This document shows, in pieces, positions 19,305 to 27,550 of a stretch of DNA of 64,000 nt. The DNA comes from Pseudomonas bananamidigenes (GTDB lineage: Bacteria; Pseudomonadota; Gammaproteobacteria; Pseudomonadales; Pseudomonadaceae). The stretch lies in contig NZ_LRUN01000037.1 of NCBI RefSeq assembly GCF_001679645.1, forward strand, positions 1 to 64,000, in the 5' to 3' direction. The stretch's first letter is position 1, and each line of letters begins with the position of its first letter. The position numbers and the translations under genes were made by a program. The notes under the pieces were generated by a model. It made no database searches. It saw nothing but the letters and a program-made list of their open reading frames with translations, and had not been told where the DNA came from.

Positions 19305-20702
19305 ATGCACGATCCCCACAGCGAACGCATGAGTGGCAGCGAGACCCGCGCGGCGAGCGGTCTGGCCCTGGTGTTCGCCTTCCGTATGCTTGGCATGTTC
19401 ATGGTGCTGCCGGTACTGGCGACCTATGGCATGGATCTGGCTGGCGCGACCCCGGCCCTCATCGGGCTGGCGATTGGCGCCTACGGCCTGACCCAGGCGA
19501 TTTTCCAGATCCCGTTCGGAATCATTTCCGACCGTATCGGCCGCCGTCCGGTGATTTTCCTGGGGCTGATCGTCTTCGCCCTCGGCAGTGTGCTGGCGGC
19601 CCAGGCGGATTCGATCTGGGGCGTTATCGCCGGTCGCATCCTGCAGGGCGCCGGGGCGATTTCCGCGGCGGTCATGGCCCTGCTTTCCGACTTGACCCGC
19701 GAACAGCACCGCACCAAAGCGATGGCGATGATCGGCATGACCATCGGCCTTTCGTTCGCCGTGGCCATGGTGGTCGGCCCGCTGCTGACTCGCGCCTTCG
19801 GTCTTTCCGGTCTGTTCCTGGCCACTGGCGGCATGGCGCTGGTGGGTATCGTGATCGTGCAGTTCATGGTGCCGAAATCCACCGGGCCGCTGAGTCATCG
19901 CGAGTCCGGCGTTGCGCGTCAGGCATTGATGCCCACGCTCAGGCACCCGGACCTGCTGCGTCTGGATCTGGGCATTTTTGTGTTACATGCGATGTTGATG
20001 TCGAGCTTCGTCGCACTGCCTCTGGCGCTGGTGGAAAAGGCCGGGCTGCCCAAGGAACAGCACTGGTGGGTCTACCTCACAGCCTTGCTGATCTCTTTCT
20101 TCGCCATGATCCCGTTCATCATCTACGGCGAGAAGAAACGCAAAATGAAACGAGTTTTGCTCGGCGCCGTCATGACGCTGATGCTCACTGAGCTATTCTT
20201 CTGGCAGTTCGGTGACAGCCTGCGGGCTCTGGTGATCGGCACGGTGGTGTTCTTCACCGCGTTCAATCTGCTGGAAGCTTCGCTGCCGTCGCTGATCAGC
20301 AAGGTTTCACCGGCAGGCGGAAAGGGCACGGCCATGGGCGTGTATTCCACCAGCCAGTTCCTCGGTTCTGCACTCGGCGGGATTCTCGGTGGCTGGATGT
20401 TCCAGCATGGCGGTCTGTCGGTTGTGTTCCTCGGATGTGCCGGGCTGGCTGCCATCTGGCTGGCCTTTGCTGTTACCATGCGCGAACCACCCTACGTGAC
20501 GAGCCTGCGCTTGCCGTTGTCGCCCGAGGCGATCCGCGAAGCGGGTCTGGTCGAGCGCCTCAGGGCCCTCGTGGGGGTAACGGATGCAGTGATAGTCGCC
20601 GATGAAGCGGCTGTTTACATCAAACTGGATAAAGAATTAGTGGATCGCGACACCCTCGAACGCCTGGTGAACAACCCGGCCGAGGCTGCTTGCGAAGCCT
20701 AG
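19305..20702 (+). CDS. YajR-like MFS transporter with C-terminal cytoplasmic domain
   Basis: Inner-membrane major facilitator, probably a proton-coupled exporter of unknown substrate. 465 residues: twelve predicted membrane segments ([20 protein letters not shown] between segments 2 and 3 is the MFS motif A). About 60 more residues follow, with a beta-alpha-beta look ([18 protein letters not shown]). That tail resembles the small YAM domain of E. coli YajR. The ATG at 19305 is preceded by GAGG. Divergent from uvrA and 9 bp before ssb, as in P. aeruginosa PA4233-PA4232. Confidence 0.82.
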   Translation: MHDPHSERMSGSETRAASGLALVFAFRMLGMFMVLPVLATYGMDLAGATPALIGLAIGAYGLTQAIFQIPFGIISDRIGRRPVIFLGLIVFALGSVLAAQADSIWGVIAGRILQGAGAISAAVMALLSDLTREQHRTKAMAMIGMTIGLSFAVAMVVGPLLTRAFGLSGLFLATGGMALVGIVIVQFMVPKSTGPLSHRESGVARQALMPTLRHPDLLRLDLGIFVLHAMLMSSFVALPLALVEKAGLPKEQHWWVYLTALLISFFAMIPFIIYGEKKRKMKRVLLGAVMTLMLTELFFWQFGDSLRALVIGTVVFFTAFNLLEASLPSLISKVSPAGGKGTAMGVYSTSQFLGSALGGILGGWMFQHGGLSVVFLGCAGLAAIWLAFAVTMREPPYVTSLRLPLSPEAIREAGLVERLRALVGVTDAVIVADEAAVYIKLDKELVDRDTLERLVNNPAEAACEA

Positions 20703-20711
20703 GAGAACGTT

Positions 20712-21224
20712 ATGGCCCGTGGGGTTAACAAAGTCATATTGGTCGGCACTTGCGGCCAGGATCCCGAAGTTCGCTACTTGCCTAACGGTAACGCCGTGAC
20801 CAACCTGAGTCTGGCAACCAGCGAACAGTGGACCGACAAGCAGACCGGTCAGAAGGTCGAGAAGACCGAATGGCACCGCGTATCGATGTTCGGCAAGGTT
20901 GCCGAAATCGCCGGCGAATACCTGCGCAAGGGTTCGCAGGTTTACATCGAAGGCAAACTGCAGACCCGCGAGTGGGAAAAGGACGGCATCAAGCGTTACA
21001 CCACCGAAATCGTGGTCGACATGCAAGGCACCATGCAACTGCTGGGCGGCCGTCCACAACAGGGCGACCAACAAGGCGGTGGCAACAACTATCAGCAGCA
21101 GGCGCCACGCCAGCAGGCTCCACGTCCGCAGCAGTCGGCACCGCAACAGCGTCCGGCTCCTCAACAGGCCGCACCGCAACCGGCTCCGGATTTCGACAGC
21201 TTCGATGACGACATTCCGTTCTGA
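20712..21224 (+). CDS. ssb: Single-stranded DNA-binding protein
   Basis: Coats single-stranded DNA in replication, recombination and repair. 170 residues: OB-fold core about 1-110 ([19 protein letters not shown], then [12 protein letters not shown]), a Gln/Pro-rich flexible linker, and the acidic tip DDDIPF that recruits partner enzymes. Starts 9 bp after the MFS gene, so probably partly co-transcribed with it. A terminator follows. Confidence 0.97.
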   Translation: MARGVNKVILVGTCGQDPEVRYLPNGNAVTNLSLATSEQWTDKQTGQKVEKTEWHRVSMFGKVAEIAGEYLRKGSQVYIEGKLQTREWEKDGIKRYTTEIVVDMQGTMQLLGGRPQQGDQQGGGNNYQQQAPRQQAPRPQQSAPQQRPAPQQAAPQPAPDFDSFDDDIPF

Positions 21225-21250
21225 TTCGCTGCTGCATCCGCTTTGAACAA

Positions 21251-21284
21251 AAAGGCCCGTCGCTGAACACGACGGGCCTTTTTC
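21251..21284. terminator. Terminator between ssb and the yjf-type operon
   Basis: A 12-bp stem (AAAGGCCCGTCG / CGACGGGCCTTT) flanked by A and T runs. Genes converge on it from both sides, so it can serve both. Confidence 0.9.
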
Positions 21285-21299
21285 ATGGGCGCAGGTTTT

Positions 21300-22457
21300 T
21301 CAGTCGAGAATCAGATGCGGCAGGAACCGGCTCGAATCCTTGGTGATCAGGCTGTTGTCCTCGCGCACGCCAATTCCCGCCGCCTGATCGCCGATGACCC
21401 ATGACCCGATCAGCGTGTAGCTGTCATCGAACTTCGGCAGCGGCGCAAATTCCTGCAGGATGAAGGGCGCATCCGTGTAGGGACCATCCTCTTTGACGAT
21501 CAGACCGTCGGCAGTTTGCAGCTCGATGTTGGCACCTTCCCGGGAGAAGTACGGTTTGCGTACCCAGCCTTTCGGCACAGCGCTTCCCGGATTCGGATCG
21601 AGATGCGCCGCCAGCAGATTCGGATGGCCCTTGTGCATTTCCCAGAGCAGGGGCAGGGCGCCCTTGTTCGAGAGAATGGCTTTCCACGCCGGTTCGAAAA
21701 ACTGCGTATCGCAGTCGGCAATGGCGGCACCGAACGGCTCGTGGAAGATGAACTCCCAGGCATGCAGCTTGAACAGGTGCGGGATCCAGCGATCCTCGAG
21801 GTCAACGAAACGCCCTTCACTCGTCAGGCCGATGTCTTCGATATCGATGTGCCGGGATTCGATGCCGACTTTCTCCGCGATCAGTCGCAGGTAGTCTGTG
21901 GTGCCCTTGTCTTCGACGGAGCCTTTCATCGAGGCAAAGTAGAAAGGACGCTTGAGCTTCAACGCGGCAAAGGCTTCATGCAATCGTGTGTCGATGCTGT
22001 TGAACTGGTCGGCATGGCGCGGCAGCATCCCGCGCTCGATGCATTGCTCCAGCCAGCCCCACTGGAAGGCCGAGGCCTCGTAAAGGCTGGTAGGCGTGTC
22101 GTAGTTGAGTTCCAGCAGCTTCGCCGGGCCCTTGCCGCTGTAGGAGAAGTCCATGCGCCCGTACAGATGCGGATGACCTTCCAGCCAGGACGTTCGGATC
22201 ATGTCGTAGTACGGCGCGGGGATGCTCAGGCGGTCGAGCAGTTCTTCGCTGTGCACGACCCGATCCACCAGATCCATGCACATCTCATGCAGTTCGGCAG
22301 TCGGATCTTCGAGATCGTTTTCGATCTGTGCGAGCGTGAACTGGTAGTACGCGCGCTCGTCCCAGTAGGGCTCGTCGTCGATGGTGTGGAACAGAAAGCC
22401 GAGGCTTTCGGCCGTCTGTTTCCAGTCGTGGCGCTCGGCGCAATGGATCTTCTTCAT
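21300..22457 (-). CDS. yjfC: ATP-grasp ligase, glutathionylspermidine synthase-like (YjfC/YgiC family)
   Basis: Predicted ATP-dependent C-N ligase of the glutathionylspermidine synthase C-terminal family. 385 residues from ATG 22457 (MKKIHCAERHDWKQTAESLG). Family features include GRMDFSYSGKGPAKLLELNYD, PYFSREGANIEL and the C-terminal LIGSWVIGDQAAGIGVRED. It lacks the amidase half of the bifunctional E. coli enzyme Gss, so the real substrate is unknown. The start overlaps the stop of the upstream DUF1190 gene (TGATG). Last gene of the operon. Membership is sure, the reaction is not. Confidence 0.85.
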   Translation of the reverse strand: MKKIHCAERHDWKQTAESLGFLFHTIDDEPYWDERAYYQFTLAQIENDLEDPTAELHEMCMDLVDRVVHSEELLDRLSIPAPYYDMIRTSWLEGHPHLYGRMDFSYSGKGPAKLLELNYDTPTSLYEASAFQWGWLEQCIERGMLPRHADQFNSIDTRLHEAFAALKLKRPFYFASMKGSVEDKGTTDYLRLIAEKVGIESRHIDIEDIGLTSEGRFVDLEDRWIPHLFKLHAWEFIFHEPFGAAIADCDTQFFEPAWKAILSNKGALPLLWEMHKGHPNLLAAHLDPNPGSAVPKGWVRKPYFSREGANIELQTADGLIVKEDGPYTDAPFILQEFAPLPKFDDSYTLIGSWVIGDQAAGIGVREDNSLITKDSSRFLPHLILD

Positions 22458-23137
22458 CAGCTGCTCGAACTGCCCCAGCCGCCCCAACCGCTGCGGGCGC
22501 TGGACTGGCTGCCGAAACCGCCACGGGACGTCGAAGACGCCACGTTGACCGGTTTGCTCCGGGAACTGGTGTAGTCCGAACTGCTGCTGGTGCGCGTCGA
22601 TTCGATACGCCGGTTCAGCGTCGAAGTGTCGTACGTCTGACGGGCAGGGCGGTCGCGATACACCGTCCGCGTGTTGTTGCTCATGGCATTGCCGATCAAC
22701 CATCCGGTGAGCCAGCCGTTACTCGACCCGCCACCGCTGGAGACGTGAGTCGTGCTCTGGGTCCGGACAGGTTCGGCATCGCCTGCCGGCATCTGCGCAT
22801 TGGCAATCGCATCGAGGTTCTGGGCCGGCTCGGGATTTGGCGGCACCTTGAAACCACCGAGCTTCGGCACAAAACGCCCGTCCGAATTTTTCTGACACCA
22901 ACCGGCGGCAAAGTCTGCGTCACACTTGCTTTTGTCGTCGTACGCCGGGGCGATGCGCCGGTGTTCGGCCAGCGCTGCAATGTAGGCATTCGAGCAGGCA
23001 TCGGCTGCCACTTCGGCGTCGACGCACTGTTCCACGCTCTGGAAGGTGCGCTGTTGTGCCTCGGCGGCCGCTTCACCGGAAATCGCCAGGGCCACCGAGG
23101 CGGCCAGTGACAGTTGAACGTACTTGCTTCGTTTCAT
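22457..23137 (-). CDS. yjfM: DUF1190 family exported protein (YgiB/YjfM-like)
   Basis: Secreted or envelope protein of unknown function, 226 residues from ATG 23137 (MKRSKYVQLSLAASVALAIS). An N-terminal signal segment ends near AAAEA. The middle has four or five cysteines (VEQCVDAEVAADACSNAYI, SKCDADF, GWCQK), and a Ser/Gly/Arg-rich low-complexity tail ends GWGGWGSSSS. The paired gene with an ATP-grasp ligase is conserved in E. coli (ygiB-ygiC, yjfM-yjfC). The stop shares one base with the next gene's ATG, so the two are coupled. Confidence 0.8.
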   Translation of the reverse strand: MKRSKYVQLSLAASVALAISGEAAAEAQQRTFQSVEQCVDAEVAADACSNAYIAALAEHRRIAPAYDDKSKCDADFAAGWCQKNSDGRFVPKLGGFKVPPNPEPAQNLDAIANAQMPAGDAEPVRTQSTTHVSSGGGSSNGWLTGWLIGNAMSNNTRTVYRDRPARQTYDTSTLNRRIESTRTSSSSDYTSSRSKPVNVASSTSRGGFGSQSSARSGWGGWGSSSS

Positions 23138-23154
23138 CTCAGGCTTCCTGCCGA

Positions 23155-23580
23155 TCAGTAGGACGGAGTCATGCATGCGGCGTTGAGCATGCCGACGCTG
23201 ATCGCCACCGCCGCCACATAGATGCCGGCGGCGACCTCACCGTTGGCGATGCGTCGGGAGGTGCCCTTGAGCACCAGCCCGGTGGCCAGGAAGGCCAGCA
23301 GTTGCACCACGGCAGCGATCACGGCCCAGAGGACGAAATCGAGGACGTTGATCGAGTGAGCGATGATGTTGCTCGCCGGGATCGCGAAACCGATGATCGC
23401 ACCCGACAGGGCGATGGCCGCCGCGTTGTTGCCGGCGCGAATCAGTTCGAACTCCTTGTGCGGCGTGATGCGCGTGTAGACGAACTGAAACAGCATGAAC
23501 AGCAGTACGGCGCCGATCAGATAGGCGACGAAGCCCACCAGCGCGGCCTTGTTCAGGGAAACGGACAGCACTTCCAGCAT
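23155..23580 (-). CDS. yjfL: DUF350 family membrane protein (YjfL-like)
   Basis: Small inner-membrane protein, 141 residues with about four hydrophobic segments (ALVGFVAYLIGAVLLFMLFQ, then three more). The conserved GNNAAAIALSGAIIGFAI is the DUF350 core. Function unknown. Always found in this kind of operon. AAAAGGAAG precedes the ATG, and a gap of 17 bp separates it from the DUF1190 gene. Confidence 0.85.
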   Translation of the reverse strand: MLEVLSVSLNKAALVGFVAYLIGAVLLFMLFQFVYTRITPHKEFELIRAGNNAAAIALSGAIIGFAIPASNIIAHSINVLDFVLWAVIAAVVQLLAFLATGLVLKGTSRRIANGEVAAGIYVAAVAISVGMLNAACMTPSY

Positions 23581-23593
23581 GAGGAACTTCCTT

Positions 23594-24232
23594 TTAAATG
23601 GTGCTCAGATCGGTGGTGTACAGCGAGATGCCCAGCGATGTGCTCAGGCTGACGGTGCCTTCTTCGTCCTGTTCGACGGAGAACAGCAGCAGTTCGCGGC
23701 GGTCGGTCAGGCCGGTTTCCCGGGCGTACAGCATCGAATGGTGCTCGATGGTGTAGGACTCGTCGGGATTGATCACCTGCTCGGTGAGCGGGACCAGTTC
23801 GGTCTGACCGCGTTCGGTGCCCCATTCGCGGGTAAAGGTGACACCCTCATGGGTATAGGCCGGCAGACCGATCAGGCTGTTCGGGCCCGCCAGGCGCTGC
23901 AGCTCGGCATCACTGTTGACCGTGATGTAGCTGAGGTAATTGAACAGCGTCACCGACTCGACCTGATCCTCGCCGGTGACGTGAACCTGCAGCCAGAAAT
24001 CTTCGTTGTCCAGGTAGTAACGATGCAGCTTGTTCGACTGACCGAGATCGATCCAGCCGGCGCTCCAGATGGCCTGGGCATCGGGAACCCTTACCGAGGT
24101 GCTGCCGTCGAGCAGCAGGCCGAGCGTCGAATCGAAGCGGATCGCCTTGCCCTGCGCCAGCCCCAGCGGGCCGCCGGCCGCCTCGCGTACGGGGGCCGGG
24201 CCGGTGCCGAGCAAGTTCTTTAACCATCCCAT
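23594..24232 (-). CDS. yjfK: DUF2491 family protein (YjfK-like)
   Basis: Cytoplasmic protein of unknown function, 212 residues, no signal or membrane segment seen. The start ATG 24232 has AAGGAA at proper distance. Recognised by sequence (FDSTLGLLLDGSTSV, LHRYYLDNEDFWLQVHV) and by its place between the PspA-like and DUF350 genes, as in E. coli yjfJ-yjfK-yjfL. A hairpin with a T-run lies upstream of it. Confidence 0.8.
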   Translation of the reverse strand: MGWLKNLLGTGPAPVREAAGGPLGLAQGKAIRFDSTLGLLLDGSTSVRVPDAQAIWSAGWIDLGQSNKLHRYYLDNEDFWLQVHVTGEDQVESVTLFNYLSYITVNSDAELQRLAGPNSLIGLPAYTHEGVTFTREWGTERGQTELVPLTEQVINPDESYTIEHHSMLYARETGLTDRRELLLFSVEQDEEGTVSLSTSLGISLYTTDLSTI

Positions 24233-24312
24233 GGGTACATTCCTTGAAGCGGGTGGAGGTGTTCTTTGGCAAAACGCCGCTAGTGTACCGGCCTCGTGAC
24301 GAACGAGCAGGC

Positions 24313-24341
24313 AAAAAAGAAGGGCACCGGGTGCCCTTCTT
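24313..24341 (-). terminator. Intra-operon terminator between yjfJ and yjfK
   Basis: On the minus strand an 11-bp perfect stem (24331-24341 with 24317-24327) and a 3-base loop, followed by a run of six T residues. It looks like a genuine rho-independent terminator, yet lies between two genes normally treated as one operon. Partial readthrough or a separate promoter for yjfKLMC is implied. Confidence 0.8.
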
Positions 24342-24354
24342 TTCCCTGTCGCCC

Positions 24355-25053
24355 TTACTGGGCCGACTTCTGCTTCAGGCGCTCGAGAATCGCGTTGGCG
24401 CTGCCTTCGTTCGGCGTGATGCCGGCTTCGCGCAGCTTGCGCTCCAGGTCGTTGCCGGTCGTGGCATCGGCCAGTTCGTCCTGAGCGTTCAGCTCGGCGG
24501 CGCGTTGTTTTTGCTTTTCCTGCAAACGGTTCAGGGTGCCGACCGCGGTTTCCAGTTTGCCATTGGCGCCGCCGCTGGCGATGGACGCACTGACCTGGGC
24601 CTTCTGCACGCTCTCACGGGCCTTGGCCATGTCCACTTGCTGACGCAGGCTCTTGATCCGCGCTTCGGCCTTGTTGATGTCCTTGCGCATGTTGTCGGCG
24701 TAGGTGCCGAACTCGTCGCTCTGGGCTTTCTCGGTGTTCAGGTCGTTGGTCAGGGTCGAAATCGCTTCGGCCACTTCCATGGCCAGGTCTTCACGACCGG
24801 CGTTCAGGGCAGAAACGGCCTTGGCTTCCAGATCCTTGATCTTGGCGTCGTACTCGCTCACGCGGTCGGCGGAGAGTTTGTGCTTGGCCATGATGGTGAC
24901 CAGTTCGCGACGGGCACTGGACAAGGCACTGTCGGCGTCACGGATTTCCTGGTCGAGAATGCGCAGGGCCTGTTGATCGACGATCGCTTCGCCGACTTCA
25001 CTGGCGCCGCCACGCAGTGCGGTGAACAACTTGCTCCAGATGGACTGAGTCAT
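24355..25053 (-). CDS. yjfJ: PspA/IM30 family protein (YjfJ-like)
   Basis: Member of the phage-shock/Vipp1 membrane-remodelling family, which assembles on the inner membrane under stress. 232 residues, almost entirely helical. Heptad-rich coiled coil from about residue 25 to 190 (EIRDADSALSSARRELVTIM, then many Lys/Glu/Gln). No pspF, pspB or pspC is nearby, so this is not the classical psp operon. The gap to the upstream DUF2170 gene is 17 bp. Confidence 0.88.
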   Translation of the reverse strand: MTQSIWSKLFTALRGGASEVGEAIVDQQALRILDQEIRDADSALSSARRELVTIMAKHKLSADRVSEYDAKIKDLEAKAVSALNAGREDLAMEVAEAISTLTNDLNTEKAQSDEFGTYADNMRKDINKAEARIKSLRQQVDMAKARESVQKAQVSASIASGGANGKLETAVGTLNRLQEKQKQRAAELNAQDELADATTGNDLERKLREAGITPNEGSANAILERLKQKSAQ

Positions 25054-25070
25054 TGGATTTTCCCTGTTGA

Positions 25071-25739
25071 TTACTTGAAGAAGTGTTCGAAGGCTTCGCT
25101 GGCGCGCTGCACGTTATCGACCAGGGTTTTCACCTCGGTGACCACGTTGGTCAGGCTCGAATCCGCGCTCAGTGCGCCGAACATGTTGTAGACGGTCTGC
25201 CCGTTGGGCATGGTCTCGATGCCGATCGACGACAGCGGGAACATTTCCCGGCTGCGCAACACAGCGTCGTTGAAGGCGCGCACGTCGGTGATCGAATCGA
25301 TGTCCACCAGCACGGTATCGACGATGATCTGCTGACCGGCGATGGCGATGTGAATCGGCAGGCCGCCGAACTCGTTCATTTCCAGTTTGAGGCTGGGTTC
25401 GGCGCTCTGGATCAGGGACAGCGTGATCTCGTGCGATGCCACCTCGTCCAGCGCCTTGAAAGCGTTGTAGAGGCTATCGATGTTCCAGTTGTTGCCTGCG
25501 CTCATGTAATTCTCCGACATGAATGAGCCAGCCAGAATCGGTTGGCGTAGCTGTTGCTCCATTTGCTTGAGCAAGCTTCGGTTTTCGGGAAGCACCCAAG
25601 TTTCGTGTTTCACATAACCGGCGGCAGCCAGGCCCGCGCGCATCTGCTTCATGTAGAAGCTCGACGGCTTTTTCGCGGACGGTGTCGAGCGCACTCCCTT
25701 CGGGCTCTCCGATTTTGTTGCGGGGGAGTTGCTTTTCAT
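25071..25739 (-). CDS. yjfI: DUF2170 family protein (YjfI-like)
   Basis: First gene of the yjf-type operon, 222 residues. A basic, Ser/Pro/Lys-rich N-terminus of about 40 residues precedes the DUF2170 body (NWNIDSLYNAFKALDEV through the C-terminus). Soluble, function unknown. The ATG at 25739 lies about 38 bp below a candidate promoter bracketed by two identical palindromes. Confidence 0.82.
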   Translation of the reverse strand: MKSNSPATKSESPKGVRSTPSAKKPSSFYMKQMRAGLAAAGYVKHETWVLPENRSLLKQMEQQLRQPILAGSFMSENYMSAGNNWNIDSLYNAFKALDEVASHEITLSLIQSAEPSLKLEMNEFGGLPIHIAIAGQQIIVDTVLVDIDSITDVRAFNDAVLRSREMFPLSSIGIETMPNGQTVYNMFGALSADSSLTNVVTEVKTLVDNVQRASEAFEHFFK

Positions 25740-25762
25740 GGCGATGACTCCGTTATGAACAT

Positions 25763-25774
25763 CTCACGCGTGAG
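25763..25774. promoter_or_regulatory. Palindromic operator candidate O2 (downstream of -10)
   Basis: The perfect 12-bp palindrome CTCACGCGTGAG, 2 bp downstream of the -10 of the yjfI promoter on the minus strand. Identical to the copy at 25809-25820. A protein bound here would cover the start point. Confidence 0.7.
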
Positions 25775-25776
25775 CC

Positions 25777-25805
25777 ACACTACAGCCAATCCAAAGTGCC
25801 ATCAA
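25777..25805 (-). promoter_or_regulatory. Candidate promoter of the yjfIJKLMC operon
   Basis: On the minus strand, -35 TTGATG (25805-25800), a 17-bp spacer and -10 TAGTGT (25782-25777). The match to consensus is weak. Placement exactly between two identical palindromes is what makes it credible. A sigma54 reading was checked and does not fit. Confidence 0.5.
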
Positions 25806-25808
25806 TGA

Positions 25809-25820
25809 CTCACGCGTGAG
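25809..25820. promoter_or_regulatory. Palindromic operator candidate O1 (upstream of -35)
   Basis: A second exact copy of CTCACGCGTGAG, 3 bp upstream of the -35 and 46 bp from the first copy (start to start). The flanking AT bases are mirrored between the two copies. The protein that would bind is not encoded next to it. Confidence 0.7.
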
Positions 25821-25836
25821 ATTTTTTTCAGTGCAC

Positions 25837-25864
25837 AAAAAAAGGCCCGCAACATGGCGGGCCT
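25837..25864 (-). terminator. Terminator after the isochorismatase-like gene
   Basis: Minus-strand stem AGGCCCGC / GCGGGCCT followed by seven T residues, 20 bp after the hydrolase stop. It isolates that gene from the yjf-type operon. Confidence 0.88.
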
Positions 25865-25883
25865 GTATGTTTACGAAGTTTCG

Positions 25884-26447
25884 TTACAAGGATTGGCGGC
25901 CGGCTGCGAGGAATTCGTCTGCCGAGACCACGCTGGCGTAGGCAAATGCCAGCGAAGACATGAACGCCGTATGCACCTGGGCCGCCGGCACGGTCAGGCC
26001 ATTGAATTCCAGATCACGGGTGGCGCAGGCATCGTGGATCACCGTGACGGTGTAGCCCAGATCCGCCGCCGCACGGGCGACACCATCGATGCACATGTGG
26101 CTCATGCTGCCGACCACCACCAGTTCCTTGATGTCTTTCTCATCGAGGATCGATTGCAGTTCGGTTTCGCGGAACGCGTTGACGAAATGTTTGAGCACCA
26201 CCGGTTCGTCGGCGCGGTTGAGCACCTTGGGGTGCAGCTTTGCGCCCTCGGAACCTGGAGCAAAAAACGCTGCGTCTGCAGTGGCGAACTCGTGGCGGAT
26301 ATGGATCACCGGTTTACCCGCTTCACGGAACGCGGCGATCAGTCGGGCGGCGTTGTCGGCGGCGGCATCGACGCCTGCCAGCGGCCACTTGCCCTGGGGG
26401 AAGTAGTCGTTCTGGATATCGACTACGATGAGTGCTTGCCTGGCCAT
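25884..26447 (-). CDS. Isochorismatase-family cysteine hydrolase
   Basis: Predicted cytoplasmic amidase/hydrolase, 187 residues. The catalytic triad of the family is visible: Asp10 (LIVVDIQND), Lys86 (VVLKHFVNAF) and Cys119 (GSMSHMCIDGVARAA), with the cis-peptide neighbourhood before the cysteine. Substrate unknown; nicotinamide, N-carbamoyl compounds and isochorismate are all possible for such folds. Divergent from a GlxA-type regulator that is the likely controller. Own terminator. Confidence 0.85.
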   Translation of the reverse strand: MARQALIVVDIQNDYFPQGKWPLAGVDAAADNAARLIAAFREAGKPVIHIRHEFATADAAFFAPGSEGAKLHPKVLNRADEPVVLKHFVNAFRETELQSILDEKDIKELVVVGSMSHMCIDGVARAAADLGYTVTVIHDACATRDLEFNGLTVPAAQVHTAFMSSLAFAYASVVSADEFLAAGRQSL

Positions 26448-26547
26448 GGGGGTGTCCTCGAAGTGTTGTTGAGAGTGGATTCAGTATTGGCGCGGAGCAC
26501 GGTTTCGAGGATTGGCCGCACCGACAATAAGCAGGGGAAAACTGACA

Positions 26548-27543
26548 ATGGGTGTTGAAAGGGCCGTTGCCGAGCTGGGCGTGCTGATTTATCCCGGTGC
26601 GCAGATGGCGGCGGTGCATGGTCTGACCGACCTGTTCGGCGTGGCCGAGCGGATCGCTGCCGAGCATCGGGCCGAGCAATTGCCGCGCCTGCGGGTGAGT
26701 CACTGGCAGGTCGGCTTCGATCACGCGCCGGTACGGATCCACGACAGCCATCCGGCAACCGATACGGGGTTGCTGGCGGTGTTGATCCCGCCTTCGATCG
26801 CCGGGTTCAGCGCAGAGCAGGCAACACCGCAACTGCTGCAATGGCTGCGCGAGCAACACGCCCGGGGCGCGACGCTGGGCGGGGTTTGCGTGGGTTCGTG
26901 GCTGCTGGCCGAAAGCGGCCTGCTCGACGGGCGCAGCGCCACCACTCACTGGACCTCGGCCAAGGCCTTTGCCGAGCGTTATCCGCAGATCAGGCTCAAG
27001 GCTGACACACCGGTTGTCGATGACGGCGACCTGATCACCACCGCCGGGCTGATGGCCTGGTCGGAACTGGGGCTGCGACTGGTCGATCGTTTGCTGGGGC
27101 CGAGCATCGCCAGCGCCACCGCGCGGTTTCTGGTGATGGACCACAGCGACAGCGCCAGTGCCTGCGGCAGCAACTTCGCGCCGATCCTCGGCCATGGCGA
27201 TGCGTCGATTCTCAAGGTCCAGCACTGGCTGCAGAGCACCGGTGCGACCGATGTATCGCTTGGGGCGATGGCCGAACGCTCGGGCCTGGAAGAGCGCACA
27301 TTCCTGCGCCGGTTCCGTGCCGCGACCGGGCTGAAACCCACCGAGTACTGTCAGCACCTGCGGGTCGGCAAGGCCCGGGAAATGCTCGAGTTCACCAACG
27401 GTACCATCGATCACATTGCGTGGACGGTGGGTTATCAGGATCCGGGAGCCTTTCGCGCCATCTTCAAGAAAATCACCGGGCTCACACCAAGTGATTATCG
27501 CAACCGGTTCGGCGTGTCCCCGCCGACGGCGCTGGCGAAATAG
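26548..27543 (+). CDS. GlxA-type AraC-family transcription regulator
   Basis: Regulator with an N-terminal DJ-1/PfpI-like domain (about residues 8-185, GGVCVGSWLLAESGLLDGR around the nucleophile-elbow cysteine). A C-terminal AraC double helix-turn-helix covers about residues 225-320 (MAERSGLEERTFLRRFRAAT, then HIAWTVGYQDPGAFRAIFKK). Start taken at ATG 26548 (MGVERAVAELGVLIYPG, 331 residues). An in-frame TTG at 26512 is less likely. Divergent from the isochorismatase-like gene, a frequent pairing that suggests local control. Confidence 0.87.
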   Translation: MGVERAVAELGVLIYPGAQMAAVHGLTDLFGVAERIAAEHRAEQLPRLRVSHWQVGFDHAPVRIHDSHPATDTGLLAVLIPPSIAGFSAEQATPQLLQWLREQHARGATLGGVCVGSWLLAESGLLDGRSATTHWTSAKAFAERYPQIRLKADTPVVDDGDLITTAGLMAWSELGLRLVDRLLGPSIASATARFLVMDHSDSASACGSNFAPILGHGDASILKVQHWLQSTGATDVSLGAMAERSGLEERTFLRRFRAATGLKPTEYCQHLRVGKAREMLEFTNGTIDHIAWTVGYQDPGAFRAIFKKITGLTPSDYRNRFGVSPPTALAK

Positions 27544-27550
27544 CACCGGT

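Noticed and set aside
19115..19946. N-terminal extension of the uvrA C-terminal frame reading to 19946
   Set aside because: It runs through the frame-shifted uvrA N-terminus and the plus-strand MFS gene as a shadow. Its residues are not UvrA-like upstream of the frameshift.
25783..25805. Possible sigma54 promoter (TGGCAC...GGC) for the PspA-like operon
   Set aside because: The GG and GC elements are 12 bases apart where sigma54 promoters need 10, and no PspF-type gene is nearby.
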